Of a DNA stretch of 64,000 bases, positions 51,593-60,760 are shown in pieces. The translations under genes and the position numbers were made by a program. Where the stretch lies: assembly GCA_900770165.1 (NCBI GenBank), contig CAAGJJ010000055.1:81773-145772 (forward strand). Direction: 5' to 3'. The notes under the pieces are model-generated. The model was given only the letters and a program-made list of their open reading frames with translations, ran no database searches and was not told the DNA's origin. The stretch comes from Clostridia bacterium. Lineage in GTDB: Bacteria; Bacillota; Clostridia; Oscillospirales; Acutalibacteraceae. Within the stretch, counting starts at the first letter, position 1, and each line of letters opens with the position of its first letter.

Positions 51593-51925
51593 GTGAGCTT
51601 CGGGAAAATGAATGAATTTATAGATATAATTTTACCTTCTATTACTACAGACTCAGAAGGGTTTTCTATAAAGTGTGACACGATTTTAGCAAGCGTTCGT
51701 GCATATAGAGAAGATAGGCACGGCAACCGGTTGTGGGCAAATATGGCTTCATTTTCAGAAGCAACCGCGTTATTTAGATTTAGAAAAATACCAAATTTAG
51801 ATATTACAACTAAAATGGTTATAGTATGTAGTACGGGCAGATATAACATAGTATCGGTTGAAAATATCAAAGGAAGAAATATGTACGTTGAGGTTCTTGT
51901 GAAGGAGGTAAAACCAAGTGGCTAG
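51593..51925 (+). CDS. Head closure protein, SPP1 gp16-like
   Basis: A 110-aa beta-barrel protein of the head-tail stopper family (ILASVRAYREDRHGNRLWAN, FRFRKIPNLDITTKMVIVC). It seals the portal channel after packaging. The GTG at 51593 begins 2 bases after the previous stop with GGAG upstream; the longer reading from 51569 overlaps the connector gene. Overlaps the next gene by 8 bases. Confidence 0.85.
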   Translation: MSFGKMNEFIDIILPSITTDSEGFSIKCDTILASVRAYREDRHGNRLWANMASFSEATALFRFRKIPNLDITTKMVIVCSTGRYNIVSVENIKGRNMYVEVLVKEVKPSG

Positions 51926-52382
51926 GGTAAGTATAAAACTGCCAGAGGAGTTTCTTTTGAAAGTTTCAAGGCTAGGTAATAAAACTGACGAGATTGTGGA
52001 GAAGACTTTAAAAGTTGGAGGAGATGTAGTTCTTAAAAATGTACAATCTAATCTTAAGGCTGTTATTGGAAAGGACCTAAAATTTGAGAAACGTTCTACC
52101 GGCGAATTAATTTCCTCACTTGGTGCATCTCCAGCAGATATCGATAATAAAGGTGTTCATAATGTTAAGGTGGGATTTAATGAACCTAGACGTAATCAAT
52201 ATGCTGCGAAGAAAAAAAGAAGCTATTACACAATAACTAATGCGATGATTGCTAACGTAATCGAGTATGGGAAATCGGGTCAAAATCCGAAGCCTTTCTT
52301 AAAACCCGCTAAGAGAAAATCTAGAAAAGCGTGTGTTGATGCTATGAAAGCAAAGCTCGAAAGTGAGATAGATAATATATGA
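51918..52382 (+). CDS. HK97 gp10-family tail completion protein
   Basis: A 154-aa basic protein with KTDEIVEKTLKVGGDVVLK, GELISSLGASP and the C-terminal NVIEYGKSGQNPKPFLKPAK, a signature of HK97 gp10/minor tail completion proteins. GTG start with AAGGAGG upstream. Overlaps the neighbours on both sides, so the connector genes form a coupled block. Confidence 0.87.
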   Translation: MARVSIKLPEEFLLKVSRLGNKTDEIVEKTLKVGGDVVLKNVQSNLKAVIGKDLKFEKRSTGELISSLGASPADIDNKGVHNVKVGFNEPRRNQYAAKKKRSYYTITNAMIANVIEYGKSGQNPKPFLKPAKRKSRKACVDAMKAKLESEIDNI

Positions 52383-52717
52383 ATATTTTATCTGAATTAA
52401 AAGATGTATTATCTTCGTTAGGTATTCCAATAGAAACAGGCGTTTTCAGTGATACCCCACCGGATGAATATCTTGTTTTAACGCCTATGAATGATGATTT
52501 GGATTATTTTGCTGATAACTTACCTGAATATGAAGTGTCAGAGGTTAGAATTTCAATATTTACAAAATCAAATTATATACAAAGAAAAAGTCAGATCACA
52601 AAACTTTTATTGAGATCTGACTTTTCTATTACAGGGAGGTGGTATATCGGACATGAAGATGACACCGGCTACCATCATTATACTATCGATGTAGAAAAAC
52701 AATATGAATTTATTTAA
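52379..52717 (+). CDS. Tail terminator/completion-like protein
   Basis: A 112-aa protein (LKDVLSSLGIPIETGVFSD, EYLVLTPMNDDLDYFADN) positioned between gp10-like and major tail protein genes, where the tail terminator lies in HK97-like phages. The fold pattern agrees with that role, but no decisive motif is visible. ATGA overlap with the upstream gene. Confidence 0.75.
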   Translation: MNILSELKDVLSSLGIPIETGVFSDTPPDEYLVLTPMNDDLDYFADNLPEYEVSEVRISIFTKSNYIQRKSQITKLLLRSDFSITGRWYIGHEDDTGYHHYTIDVEKQYEFI

Positions 52718-52737
52718 ATTATATAGGAGGAGTTTAA

Positions 52738-53322
52738 ATGGCAACGATAGGTTTAGATTCGCTGTATTATGCAAAAATAACGGGAGATGAAAGTGGCAAT
52801 GAGACTTATGGTACTCCAATTGCACTTGCAAAAGCTATGACTGCAGAACTTTCAGTAGAACTTGCTGAAGCAACTCTGTATGCAGATGATGGTGCATCTG
52901 AGGTAATAAAAGAGTTTAAATCCGGTACTATTTCCCTTGGGATTGATGATATAGGCATTACAACTGCACAGGATTTAACGGGTGCAAAAATAGACGATAA
53001 TCATGTAGTGATATCGACAAGCGATGATAATCCAGAACCTGTGGCAGTAGGCTTTAGAGCGAAAAAATCAAATGGAAAGTATAGATATTACTGGTTATAC
53101 AGAGTAAAATTCGGCATACCATCTACTAGCCTTCAAACTAAAGGAGATTCTGTTACATTTTCGACTCCTACGATTGAAGGAACTGTTATGAGAAGAAATA
53201 AAGTGGACGAGAACAATGATCATCCTTGGAAAAGTGAAGTTAATGAAGATGATACTTTAGTTCCTAGCTCAGTAATATCAAACTGGTTTAGTGCCGTATA
53301 TGAACCAAGCTATTCTGGTTAA
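52738..53322 (+). CDS. Major tail tube protein, phi13 family
   Basis: A 194-aa tail tube subunit: IGLDSLYYAKITGDESG near the start, TAELSVELAEATLYADDGAS and VAVGFRAKKSNGKYRYYWLY are typical of phi13-type major tail proteins. AGGAGG lies 9 bases upstream. It should polymerise around the tape measure protein. Confidence 0.92.
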   Translation: MATIGLDSLYYAKITGDESGNETYGTPIALAKAMTAELSVELAEATLYADDGASEVIKEFKSGTISLGIDDIGITTAQDLTGAKIDDNHVVISTSDDNPEPVAVGFRAKKSNGKYRYYWLYRVKFGIPSTSLQTKGDSVTFSTPTIEGTVMRRNKVDENNDHPWKSEVNEDDTLVPSSVISNWFSAVYEPSYSG

Positions 53323-53338
53323 GCAGGGAGGTTTTTAG

Positions 53339-53716
53339 ATGGATTTAGATAGAAGCTCAATAATAAAAGTTGGAGATCAGGAATATGAACTTATTCTTAC
53401 CACAAAGGCTACCAAACAGATAGCAAGTAGGTACGGTGGACTTGAAAACTTAGGCGATAAATTAATGAAATCAGAAAACTTTGAAATGGCACTTAGTGAA
53501 ATAATATGGATTTTAGCACTACTTGCAAATCAAAGTATCCTTATTCACAATCTTAAAAACCCAAAAGATAAAAAGGAACTTTTAACAGAAGAGGCATTGG
53601 AATTACTGACAACTCCATCGCAGCTTGCGGAGTATAAAGAAGCAATAGTTGAAGCTATGACAAAAGGTACAAACAGAAATATTAAAGGTGCGGAGGTTTC
53701 CTCAAAAAACGCATAG
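53339..53716 (+). CDS. Tail assembly chaperone, short (G-type) product
   Basis: A 125-aa alpha/beta protein (SSIIKVGDQEYELILTTKAT, ALSEIIWILALLANQ) located between tail tube and tape measure genes, where siphoviruses encode the G/GT chaperones. Normal translation ends at TAG 53714-53716. The heptamer at 53704-53710 lets a fraction of ribosomes shift to the -1 frame and make a longer product. GGAGG lies 9 bases upstream of the start. Confidence 0.88.
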   Translation: MDLDRSSIIKVGDQEYELILTTKATKQIASRYGGLENLGDKLMKSENFEMALSEIIWILALLANQSILIHNLKNPKDKKELLTEEALELLTTPSQLAEYKEAIVEAMTKGTNRNIKGAEVSSKNA

Positions 53717-53913
53717 ACCGAGTAAATGATGATGAATTTTTTACTCGGCTTTTATATTATGGGACTGTACATTTAAGACGAAGTGAGGATGAATTTTGGC
53801 TTATGCCGGTAGGTTTAATTCTTGATTTGTGGGAGTGTCATAAACAATATTATGGAATGGCTAAGCCAAAGCAAGAACATTTTATTGATGAGATAATTCC
53901 TATGGGGGTGTAG
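53339..53913 (+). CDS. Tail assembly chaperone, -1 frameshift (GT-type) fusion
   Basis: Frameshifting at A-AAA-AAC (53704-53710) would join the first 124 codons to 67 codons of the -1 frame, ending at TAG 53911-53913, a product of about 191 aa. The extension reads RIDRVNDDEFFTRLLYYGTV and later DEFWLMPVGLILDLWECHKQ, a sequence with clear coding character that has no start codon or ribosome-binding site of its own. In lambda-like phages the GT form binds the tape measure protein. The short and long forms share the same start. Confidence 0.8.
53704..53710 (+). promoter_or_regulatory. -1 ribosomal slippery heptamer A-AAA-AAC
   Basis: The heptamer is exactly in register with the zero frame (tcA AAA AAC), 3 bases before the zero-frame TAG. 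The -1 frame is open for 67 codons beyond it. Confidence 0.8.
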
Positions 53914-53963
53914 TGATAAGTGATATTACTATGCTCTTTTTATTTTAGGGGAGGAGGTTTAAA

Positions 53964-56900
53964 ATGTCAGATAATTTTGGAATCAAAATAGGAGTTGAAG
54001 GAGAAAAAGAATTTAAAAATTCACTTCGAGAAATTAATTCTTCATTTAAAGTTTTGGCAAGTGAAATGAACCTTGTAACTTCTGAATTTTCTAAAAATGA
54101 TAAGTCAATGCAGTTGTTATCTTCTAAGAGTGAAGTTTTAAGTAGAGAAATTACTGCTCAAAAAGAAAAAATAGAATTGCTCAAAAAGGCTCTGACAAAC
54201 GCCTCTGAATCTTTTGGAGAGAATGATAAACGAACTAAAGCATGGGCTGAAAAACTTAATAACGCTGAAGCAGAACTCAATAAGATGGAAAGTACCATGG
54301 GTGAATATAGTTCTCGTCTTGACGAGTCAAAAACTCCTCTAAACAAATTGAATTCTGAACTTTCAGAGCAAGGCGAGAAATTAAAGTCACTTCAGACCGA
54401 GTATAAAAATGTCGTACTGGATCAAGGTAAAAACAGTGCAGAAGCTAAAAATTTAGCGAGTCAAATAAAGAGTTTAAATAGTGATATTAAAGAAAATAAA
54501 AGCAAGCTAAATGAGGCAGAAACTGCGACCGATAAACTCGGCGATGAGATAAAAGATACCGGCGAAAAAGCAAACTCTTTGAGTGAAGGTTTTACTGTGA
54601 TGAAAGGCGTTATATCAAATTTAATCTCAGATGCAATTAAAAAATTAGCTCATGAGTGTGTAAGCCTTGCAAAGTCGATTGTTTCTACAGGAATGGAATT
54701 TGAAAGTGCATTTGCAGGCGTAAAAAAGACTGTAAATGCAACGGATGAGGAATTAGACCAGTTTGAACAAGGTTTAAGAAATATGTCGCAGACCATGCCA
54801 ACCACAGCGTCAGAACTTGCGTCAATTGCTGAATGTGCAGGTCAGCTTGGGATTAAGAATGAAAATTTGATGCTGTTTACTGAAACCATGGCAAACTTAG
54901 GCGTCGCTACAAATATGAGTTCCGAAGAAGCCGCCGCTTCCCTCGCCCGCCTTGCAAATATTACTGGAATGAGTCAGGAAAAATTCAACAATTTAGGTTC
55001 GGCGATAGTTGCACTTGGAAACAACTTCGCAACAACAGAGTCTGAAGTCACACAGATGGCATTAAATATCTCTGCGGCAGGCTCGCAAGTTGGAATGACA
55101 GAATCTGATATTTTAGGTATTGCGGGGGCTTTGTCTTCGCTCGGATTAGAGGCACAAGGCGGCGGTACAGCGATTTCAAAAGCAATAATTCAAATGGCAA
55201 ACGCTTGTGAAACAGGCAGTAAAGATTTAGAGTATTTTGCAAAGGCGGCAGGGATGTCGGCATCTGATTTTCAAAGGTATTTTGCTGAAGATGCAACCGG
55301 GGCATTAGCGGCGTTTATTTCAGGACTTGGAAATCTGCAAGATGAAAGTGCATTACAATTCCTTGATGAAATGGGAATCAGCGAAACAAGGCTTCGTGAC
55401 GCACTGCTCAGAGCATCAAACGCAAATGAACTTTTTACAGATGCAATCAAAACTTCAAATGAAGCATGGGGCGAAAACTCAGCGCTGACAAAAGAAGCCC
55501 AGCAAAGATATGAAACCACCGAAAGCAAGGTTCAAATTCTAAAAAATACATTCTCAGAAATGGGACTAACTCTTTATGATAAAGTCCAAGAGCCTCTCCA
55601 AAACGCGACGTCTAAGCTTACTGAATTTTTCAGGAAAGCAAGTGAATCAGGCAATTTAAAGGACGCACTTGATAAAATCTCAGTAAGTGCTGGGGACTTA
55701 ATTGAAAAAGCAAGTGAAATGATAACAAACATTCTGCCGCCGCTCATGGAATTGCTTTCTTGGCTTATGGAACACTCAGATTTAGTCGCAATTTCTCTTG
55801 GTTCTATCGTGACTGCAATGGTTGCAATAAAAACAGTTAAATTTGCAGGCGAAATCGGTGATGCGATAGGCCAAATGAAGAATTTCGGAAGTAAAGTTTT
55901 AGATGTTGCCTCAAATTTGGATTTTATGCGTATTAAAGAAATTGCATTAAGTGTAGCACAAAATGCAGTGGCGGCGGCTCAATGGCTTATCAATGCGGCT
56001 ATGAATGCAAACCCTATAGGTTTAATTATCACCGCAATTGCCGCACTTGTAGCTGGATTCGTTTTGCTTTGGAACAATTGCGAGGGGTTTAGAGATTTTT
56101 GGATTGGGCTTTGGGAAAAAGTTGTGTATGCTTGCAGTAAAGCATGGGAATGGATTTCTACATTTTTCACTGAGTGGATTCCGAATGCTTTTAACACAGT
56201 TATCGATTGGGTAAAGGAAAATTGGCAGGGCCTTCTTTTGATGATTATCAATCCATTTGCGGGTGCTTTTAAATTGATTTACGATAATTGCGAAGGGTTC
56301 AGAAGTTTTGTCGATAATTTTGTAAATTCGGTGAAAGAATTTTTTGTAAATGGTTGGAATTCTATTGTCTCATTTTTTACAGAGACCGTTCCGGGATTTA
56401 TTTTAAGCATTATAGAATGGTTTAATGAACTTCCATATAAACTGGGCCTTATTATAGGAGAAGTCATTGGTCATATAATACAGTTTGGAACTGATTTATG
56501 GAATTTTGCAACTGTTACCGTCCCTGAATTTATAGGTCAAGTTGTGTCGTTCTTTATGGAGCTTCCTGAAAAAATTTGGACGTGGCTTTGCGAAACAACA
56601 AGCAAGGTTGTAGAGTTCTTTGCAAGCCTAGTAAATACAGGGATTACAAAAACCACCGAATTTATTGATAATATAATTAATTATATAAAAGAACTGCCCG
56701 GTAAGGTTTGGGAGTGGCTACAAAACACGATTAATAATGTGGTGAATTTCTTCTCGAATATCATTAATATAGGTATCACTCGATCGGGTGAATTTGTAAG
56801 CAACGTGGTAAATGTAATTAGGAATTTGCCGGCACAAATTTACAATAGCATAGCTGGAGCGATAAGTAATATCATTAGTTGGGGTAGTGAACTAGTAAGT

Positions 56901-57413
56901 AAAGGACGAGAAGCTGCAAGTAGCTTATTTAATGCTATTGTAAATAAAGTTAAAGAGATACCGGGTCAAATGCTTAGCATTGGAAGTAATATCGTTTCAG
57001 GAATTTGGGAAGGCATTTCAAATTCAATCAGTTGGATTACAAATAAAGTTAAAGATTTCGCACGTGGAATCCTTGACGGTATTAAATCTGCGTTAGGCAT
57101 TCATTCCCCATCAAGAGTGTTTAAGGAACAAGTTGGAAAGAATATAGCTTTAGGTCTTGGTGAGGGGTTTGTATCTGCGATGCAGGACGTTCAAAGGCAA
57201 ATGCAAAGTTCTATCCCAACAGAGTTTGAAACAGATGTAAAAACAAATATAAATTCATTAAAATTGCCGCTTGCTGGTTATAGAAATGAGACCGAGTCAA
57301 GTGGATTTAATATTTATATAGAAAACTTCATAAATAATCGTTCGCAAGATGTTCAAGCGTTTGCACAAGAGTTAGAGTTTTACGCAAGACGTAGTAACTT
57401 TGCAATAGGATGA
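53964..57413 (+). CDS. Tape measure protein
   Basis: A 1149-aa protein that sets tail length. It begins with long coiled coils (residues 1-210), then a TP901-type domain (TVMKGVISNLISDAIKKLA, MPTTASELASIAECAGQLGI), several hydrophobic stretches (IGLIITAIAALVAGFVLLW) and Trp-rich repeats of the ELPxKVWEWL type near residues 850-950. The C-terminal GIHSPSRVFKEQVGKNIALG is a tape-measure hallmark. GGGGAGGAGG precedes the ATG. Confidence 0.96.
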   Translation: MSDNFGIKIGVEGEKEFKNSLREINSSFKVLASEMNLVTSEFSKNDKSMQLLSSKSEVLSREITAQKEKIELLKKALTNASESFGENDKRTKAWAEKLNNAEAELNKMESTMGEYSSRLDESKTPLNKLNSELSEQGEKLKSLQTEYKNVVLDQGKNSAEAKNLASQIKSLNSDIKENKSKLNEAETATDKLGDEIKDTGEKANSLSEGFTVMKGVISNLISDAIKKLAHECVSLAKSIVSTGMEFESAFAGVKKTVNATDEELDQFEQGLRNMSQTMPTTASELASIAECAGQLGIKNENLMLFTETMANLGVATNMSSEEAAASLARLANITGMSQEKFNNLGSAIVALGNNFATTESEVTQMALNISAAGSQVGMTESDILGIAGALSSLGLEAQGGGTAISKAIIQMANACETGSKDLEYFAKAAGMSASDFQRYFAEDATGALAAFISGLGNLQDESALQFLDEMGISETRLRDALLRASNANELFTDAIKTSNEAWGENSALTKEAQQRYETTESKVQILKNTFSEMGLTLYDKVQEPLQNATSKLTEFFRKASESGNLKDALDKISVSAGDLIEKASEMITNILPPLMELLSWLMEHSDLVAISLGSIVTAMVAIKTVKFAGEIGDAIGQMKNFGSKVLDVASNLDFMRIKEIALSVAQNAVAAAQWLINAAMNANPIGLIITAIAALVAGFVLLWNNCEGFRDFWIGLWEKVVYACSKAWEWISTFFTEWIPNAFNTVIDWVKENWQGLLLMIINPFAGAFKLIYDNCEGFRSFVDNFVNSVKEFFVNGWNSIVSFFTETVPGFILSIIEWFNELPYKLGLIIGEVIGHIIQFGTDLWNFATVTVPEFIGQVVSFFMELPEKIWTWLCETTSKVVEFFASLVNTGITKTTEFIDNIINYIKELPGKVWEWLQNTINNVVNFFSNIINIGITRSGEFVSNVVNVIRNLPAQIYNSIAGAISNIISWGSELVSKGREAASSLFNAIVNKVKEIPGQMLSIGSNIVSGIWEGISNSISWITNKVKDFARGILDGIKSALGIHSPSRVFKEQVGKNIALGLGEGFVSAMQDVQRQMQSSIPTEFETDVKTNINSLKLPLAGYRNETESSGFNIYIENFINNRSQDVQAFAQELEFYARRSNFAIG

Positions 57414-57424
57414 GAGGTGATTTT

Positions 57425-58105
57425 TTGCACTATTGTATATTTAAGGACATTAATTCTAAGATGTTAGACTTATACATGGAACGTTGTCCTGAAAAGGTTA
57501 GCCCTAAAAGACGTGATGAAAATATTGAAATATCAGGCAGGCATGGAACTTTAACAAGTACCGATGGAACATACAATACTTACATAAGGCAGGCAGAATT
57601 CACGATACTAAATCCAGCTCAAATAGATAATATATGTGCTCACTTTAAAGGTTCAGGCTGGCTTACATTCGATGACGAACCTACGAGAAAATATCGAGCA
57701 AGAGTCAACAATCAGATAGAGTTGTCACACATAATAAAAAAATTTAAAAGGTTCGTTATTGAGTTTGACGTTCAGCCCTTTGGGTATGATATAGAGCCTT
57801 ATATTGTTACAAAGACTACGCCTTTCAGCCTTATTAATATAGGAACCTTTGAATCTGAACCGATTATTACAATCTACGGGTCAGGAAATATAACTCTTTA
57901 CGTGAATAGTCAAAGCATTATTCTTAAAGAAATTACGAGTAGCATCACAATAAACAGCGAAATGAAAAATGCTTATAATAGTACAACTTTGCTTAACAAC
58001 AAGATGAGCGGAGACTTCCCCATTCTAAATCTTGGCGAAAACAATATCTCGTGGATTGGAAATGTAAATAAGATAGAAATACAACCAAATTGGCGATGGA
58101 TTTGA
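57425..58105 (+). CDS. Distal tail protein, Dit/SPP1 gp19.1-like
   Basis: A 226-aa protein that connects tail tube and baseplate. The N-terminal part (ISGRHGTLTSTDGTYNTYIR) and FVIEFDVQPFGYD fit the Dit family. The TTG at 57425 follows AGAGGTGA; an ATG at 57410 overlaps the tape measure stop but has no ribosome-binding site. The C-terminal half is a galectin-like beta domain by position. Confidence 0.87.
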   Translation: MHYCIFKDINSKMLDLYMERCPEKVSPKRRDENIEISGRHGTLTSTDGTYNTYIRQAEFTILNPAQIDNICAHFKGSGWLTFDDEPTRKYRARVNNQIELSHIIKKFKRFVIEFDVQPFGYDIEPYIVTKTTPFSLINIGTFESEPIITIYGSGNITLYVNSQSIILKEITSSITINSEMKNAYNSTTLLNNKMSGDFPILNLGENNISWIGNVNKIEIQPNWRWI

Positions 58106-58133
58106 CTAATGTACAATGAAGGGATAGTTTGGA

Positions 58134-60365
58134 ATGATAAAACTATATGACAGAAATGAAACTGACTTCAAACACAATGGGATATGTATTTTAAAACCGT
58201 TAGAAGCAGTTGTAACTGAAGAATTAAATGGTGATTATAGCTTAAAAATAACCATGCCACGAGGAAACAAAGAAATTGAAATAGAACAGATAATTAAAGT
58301 TCCTACACCAAAGTCAGAACAGCTTTTTAGGGTCTACAATTCTGACATCGATATGTTGGGGAATCAGGTTTTTTACGCTCGGCACATTTTCTATGACCTC
58401 TTAGATTATTTTATCGAGGACACACGACCAAGTGGCAACGGTGCGCTTGCAATCTCAAAAATCTTAGAAAATACGCCATTTACAGGAAACTCAGATATCA
58501 CGAATCAAGGCACAGCCTACTATCAGATGATAAATCCAGTAAAAGCAATTTTGGGAGCTGATAATGCTTTTATAGAAGTCTGGGGTGGCGAATTAGAACG
58601 TGATAATTTTAATATCAGAATGAAAAATCATTTAGGCACAGACAGAGGCGTTTCAATTAGATACTGCAAGAACCTTACTGGATTGCGGTTTGTGGAGGAT
58701 TTATCAGGCGTATATACAAAAATAATGCCAACAGGCTTAAAAGAAAATGGTCAAACACTTTTAAAGATACCCGAAAAATACGTTTCTTCTCCCCTCATTG
58801 ATAATTATGTGAACACTAAAACAACTCGTATCCATTACAGTGACATAAAAATTGACGAAGAGACATCAGAAGCACAGGCTTTAGAAACGCTAAGAAACGC
58901 TGCAGCACAGGAATTTGAGAATGGCTTGGATAAACCGCAAATTACCGCCACGGTCGAGTTTATCCCACTTCAGGACACAGAAGAATATAAAGATTTTGCA
59001 GTTTTAGAGAGCGTTTACTTAGGCGATACAGTCAAGATTTTTCACGAGGACTTAAATATAGAATTAGAAGCCAAAGTTATCGAATATGAGTTTGATGCTC
59101 TTTCCAAGCGTTACAACAAAGTAATTTTAGGAAACGCAAATCCAAAATATGGAGACGCACAAAAACAATATGTAAAGCAGCAAAAAGCAGAAACCACCAC
59201 AGCTCTCGAGCAAGCTATAATCAATGCAACGCAGTTAATCACGGGAAATCAGGGCGGATATATTGTAATGAATCCAGCGGAAAAACCACAGGAAATCTTC
59301 ATTATGGATACGCCTGATATAAGCACATCTCAAAAAGTTTGGCGATGGAATTTATCAGGTTTAGGTTATAGCTCAACAGGAATTAACGGTCCCTTTGCCC
59401 TTGCAATGACAATGGACGGTGCGATTGTTGCAGATTTCATAACTGCAGGGACGATTAATGGAAGTTTAATAAAAGCCGGAAGTGTTCAGGCAGGAAGCCT
59501 TTCACAAGAATATAAAAAGAGTGTGACAGATGCGATAAATAGCTCAGCAAACGAAGTTACCCAAGCGTTTCAAGTGGCAGACGGACAGGTATTAAGCACT
59601 GTAAACAATACACTTTCAAACTATTCAACAACAACGCAGATGAACAGCGCCATTACCCAGTCTGCTAATAAAATTAGCAGTGATGTTTCTGCAACATATT
59701 TAAGCAAAACATCAGCTTCTAACACATATGCAACTAAAACATCTTTGACTCAGACAGCAGACGAAATTAATTCCGAAGTTTCAAAGAAAGTAAATAATTC
59801 AGACTTTGGTACAAAAATCACGCAAAATGCCTACAGCGTGAGAGTTGCATGGAATAACAACAGTAATTATATTCAGTTGGAAGCAGGGAAACTTGCAATT
59901 TATAACGGTTCTGTTTCAACCAGCCAAAAGCGCGCTGTATTTGATGAAAGCGGCAATCATTTTTATCGAAACAGCTATTATGTTGGAAAAATCGGTACCA
60001 ACCAGATAAAAGATGACAATTCCAAAAAGGGGTTAAATTTTGACCTTGAATATCAAGGTTCATACATGACGTGGGCGGCGAAGCAAAGTTCAACCTCAGA
60101 TACATATACTATGAAGTGGACATATGTACAAAACGGGAAAGGTTGGAGCAATTATACGGAAAATACTCTGCATGCCGGTTGCGACATTGACATGCACTAT
60201 TGGACGCTCAAAAATGTAAACTTTGAAGGCGGCGGAATTAATGGAACGCTTAACATGGTCCAACCATTGAGTGTAAACAGTGATGGAACTTTAAGCCAAT
60301 GGTCAAACGGGTGCAGTTTACAGTTTAAAAATGGGATTTTAGTCAGCGGCAAATGGTACAACTGA
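58134..60365 (+). CDS. Tail-associated protein (Tal), endopeptidase-tail family
   Basis: A 743-aa baseplate hub. Residues 1-350 match the phage tail/prophage endopeptidase family (LYDRNETDFKHNGICILKPL, KVPTPKSEQLFRVYNSDIDM, LGDTVKIFHEDLNIELEAKV). The middle is a helical, Ser/Thr-rich stretch (TQAFQVADGQVLSTVNNTL-like) and the C-terminal part is a beta-rich region. I see no lysozyme or peptidase catalytic signature in the tail, so enzymatic activity is unproved. Confidence 0.88.
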   Translation: MIKLYDRNETDFKHNGICILKPLEAVVTEELNGDYSLKITMPRGNKEIEIEQIIKVPTPKSEQLFRVYNSDIDMLGNQVFYARHIFYDLLDYFIEDTRPSGNGALAISKILENTPFTGNSDITNQGTAYYQMINPVKAILGADNAFIEVWGGELERDNFNIRMKNHLGTDRGVSIRYCKNLTGLRFVEDLSGVYTKIMPTGLKENGQTLLKIPEKYVSSPLIDNYVNTKTTRIHYSDIKIDEETSEAQALETLRNAAAQEFENGLDKPQITATVEFIPLQDTEEYKDFAVLESVYLGDTVKIFHEDLNIELEAKVIEYEFDALSKRYNKVILGNANPKYGDAQKQYVKQQKAETTTALEQAIINATQLITGNQGGYIVMNPAEKPQEIFIMDTPDISTSQKVWRWNLSGLGYSSTGINGPFALAMTMDGAIVADFITAGTINGSLIKAGSVQAGSLSQEYKKSVTDAINSSANEVTQAFQVADGQVLSTVNNTLSNYSTTTQMNSAITQSANKISSDVSATYLSKTSASNTYATKTSLTQTADEINSEVSKKVNNSDFGTKITQNAYSVRVAWNNNSNYIQLEAGKLAIYNGSVSTSQKRAVFDESGNHFYRNSYYVGKIGTNQIKDDNSKKGLNFDLEYQGSYMTWAAKQSSTSDTYTMKWTYVQNGKGWSNYTENTLHAGCDIDMHYWTLKNVNFEGGGINGTLNMVQPLSVNSDGTLSQWSNGCSLQFKNGILVSGKWYN

Positions 60366-60393
60366 TTAGCCTATGAAAAAGGAGAAAAATTTT

Positions 60394-60540
60394 ATGCCAA
60401 TATATGTTACACCAGAGGATGCAAAGCATGAGGTAAAAACAAATATACAAAGTGAAGTACAAACTGCCAAAAAATCGGAAACATACACGAAAGAAGAGGT
60501 GCTAAAAATGCTAGAAGCAATTCAAAAGGAGGATAAATAG
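60394..60540 (+). CDS. 48-aa baseplate-region protein
   Basis: A short gene with GGAG 9 bases before the ATG. The product (PIYVTPEDAKHEVKTNIQSE, YTKEEVLKMLEAIQK) is charged and helical, possibly a coiled coil. The stop lies 2 bases before the next gene, and an AAGGAGG near its end serves that gene. No family recognised; the position suggests a small baseplate or XkdX-like protein. Confidence 0.6.
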   Translation: MPIYVTPEDAKHEVKTNIQSEVQTAKKSETYTKEEVLKMLEAIQKEDK

Positions 60541-60542
60541 CC

Positions 60543-60758
60543 ATGGAATTACCAATATCCTTGAAAATAGCAAACACAAAAGGAAAAATATTAAGTACGG
60601 TAAATATGGCAAGCGTTGAATACAATCTCCCCGCATTTATCTTAGAAGGTATACTATCAGATGTAATGTTAGAAATCAGTTCTCAGGCAAAAATTGAAAT
60701 GCTGAATGACGTTAATAGAATTACGGACGAGAAAAAAGAAAATGCAAAGGAGGAATAA
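60543..60758 (+). CDS. 71-aa baseplate-region protein
   Basis: A small protein (ELPISLKIANTKGKILSTVN, VMLEISSQAKIEMLNDVNRI) with an amphipathic C-terminal helix. It starts 2 bases after the 48-aa gene and ends 2 bases before the receptor-binding gene. Function unknown; the coupled layout points to a baseplate role. Confidence 0.65.
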   Translation: MELPISLKIANTKGKILSTVNMASVEYNLPAFILEGILSDVMLEISSQAKIEMLNDVNRITDEKKENAKEE

Positions 60759-60760
60759 AT

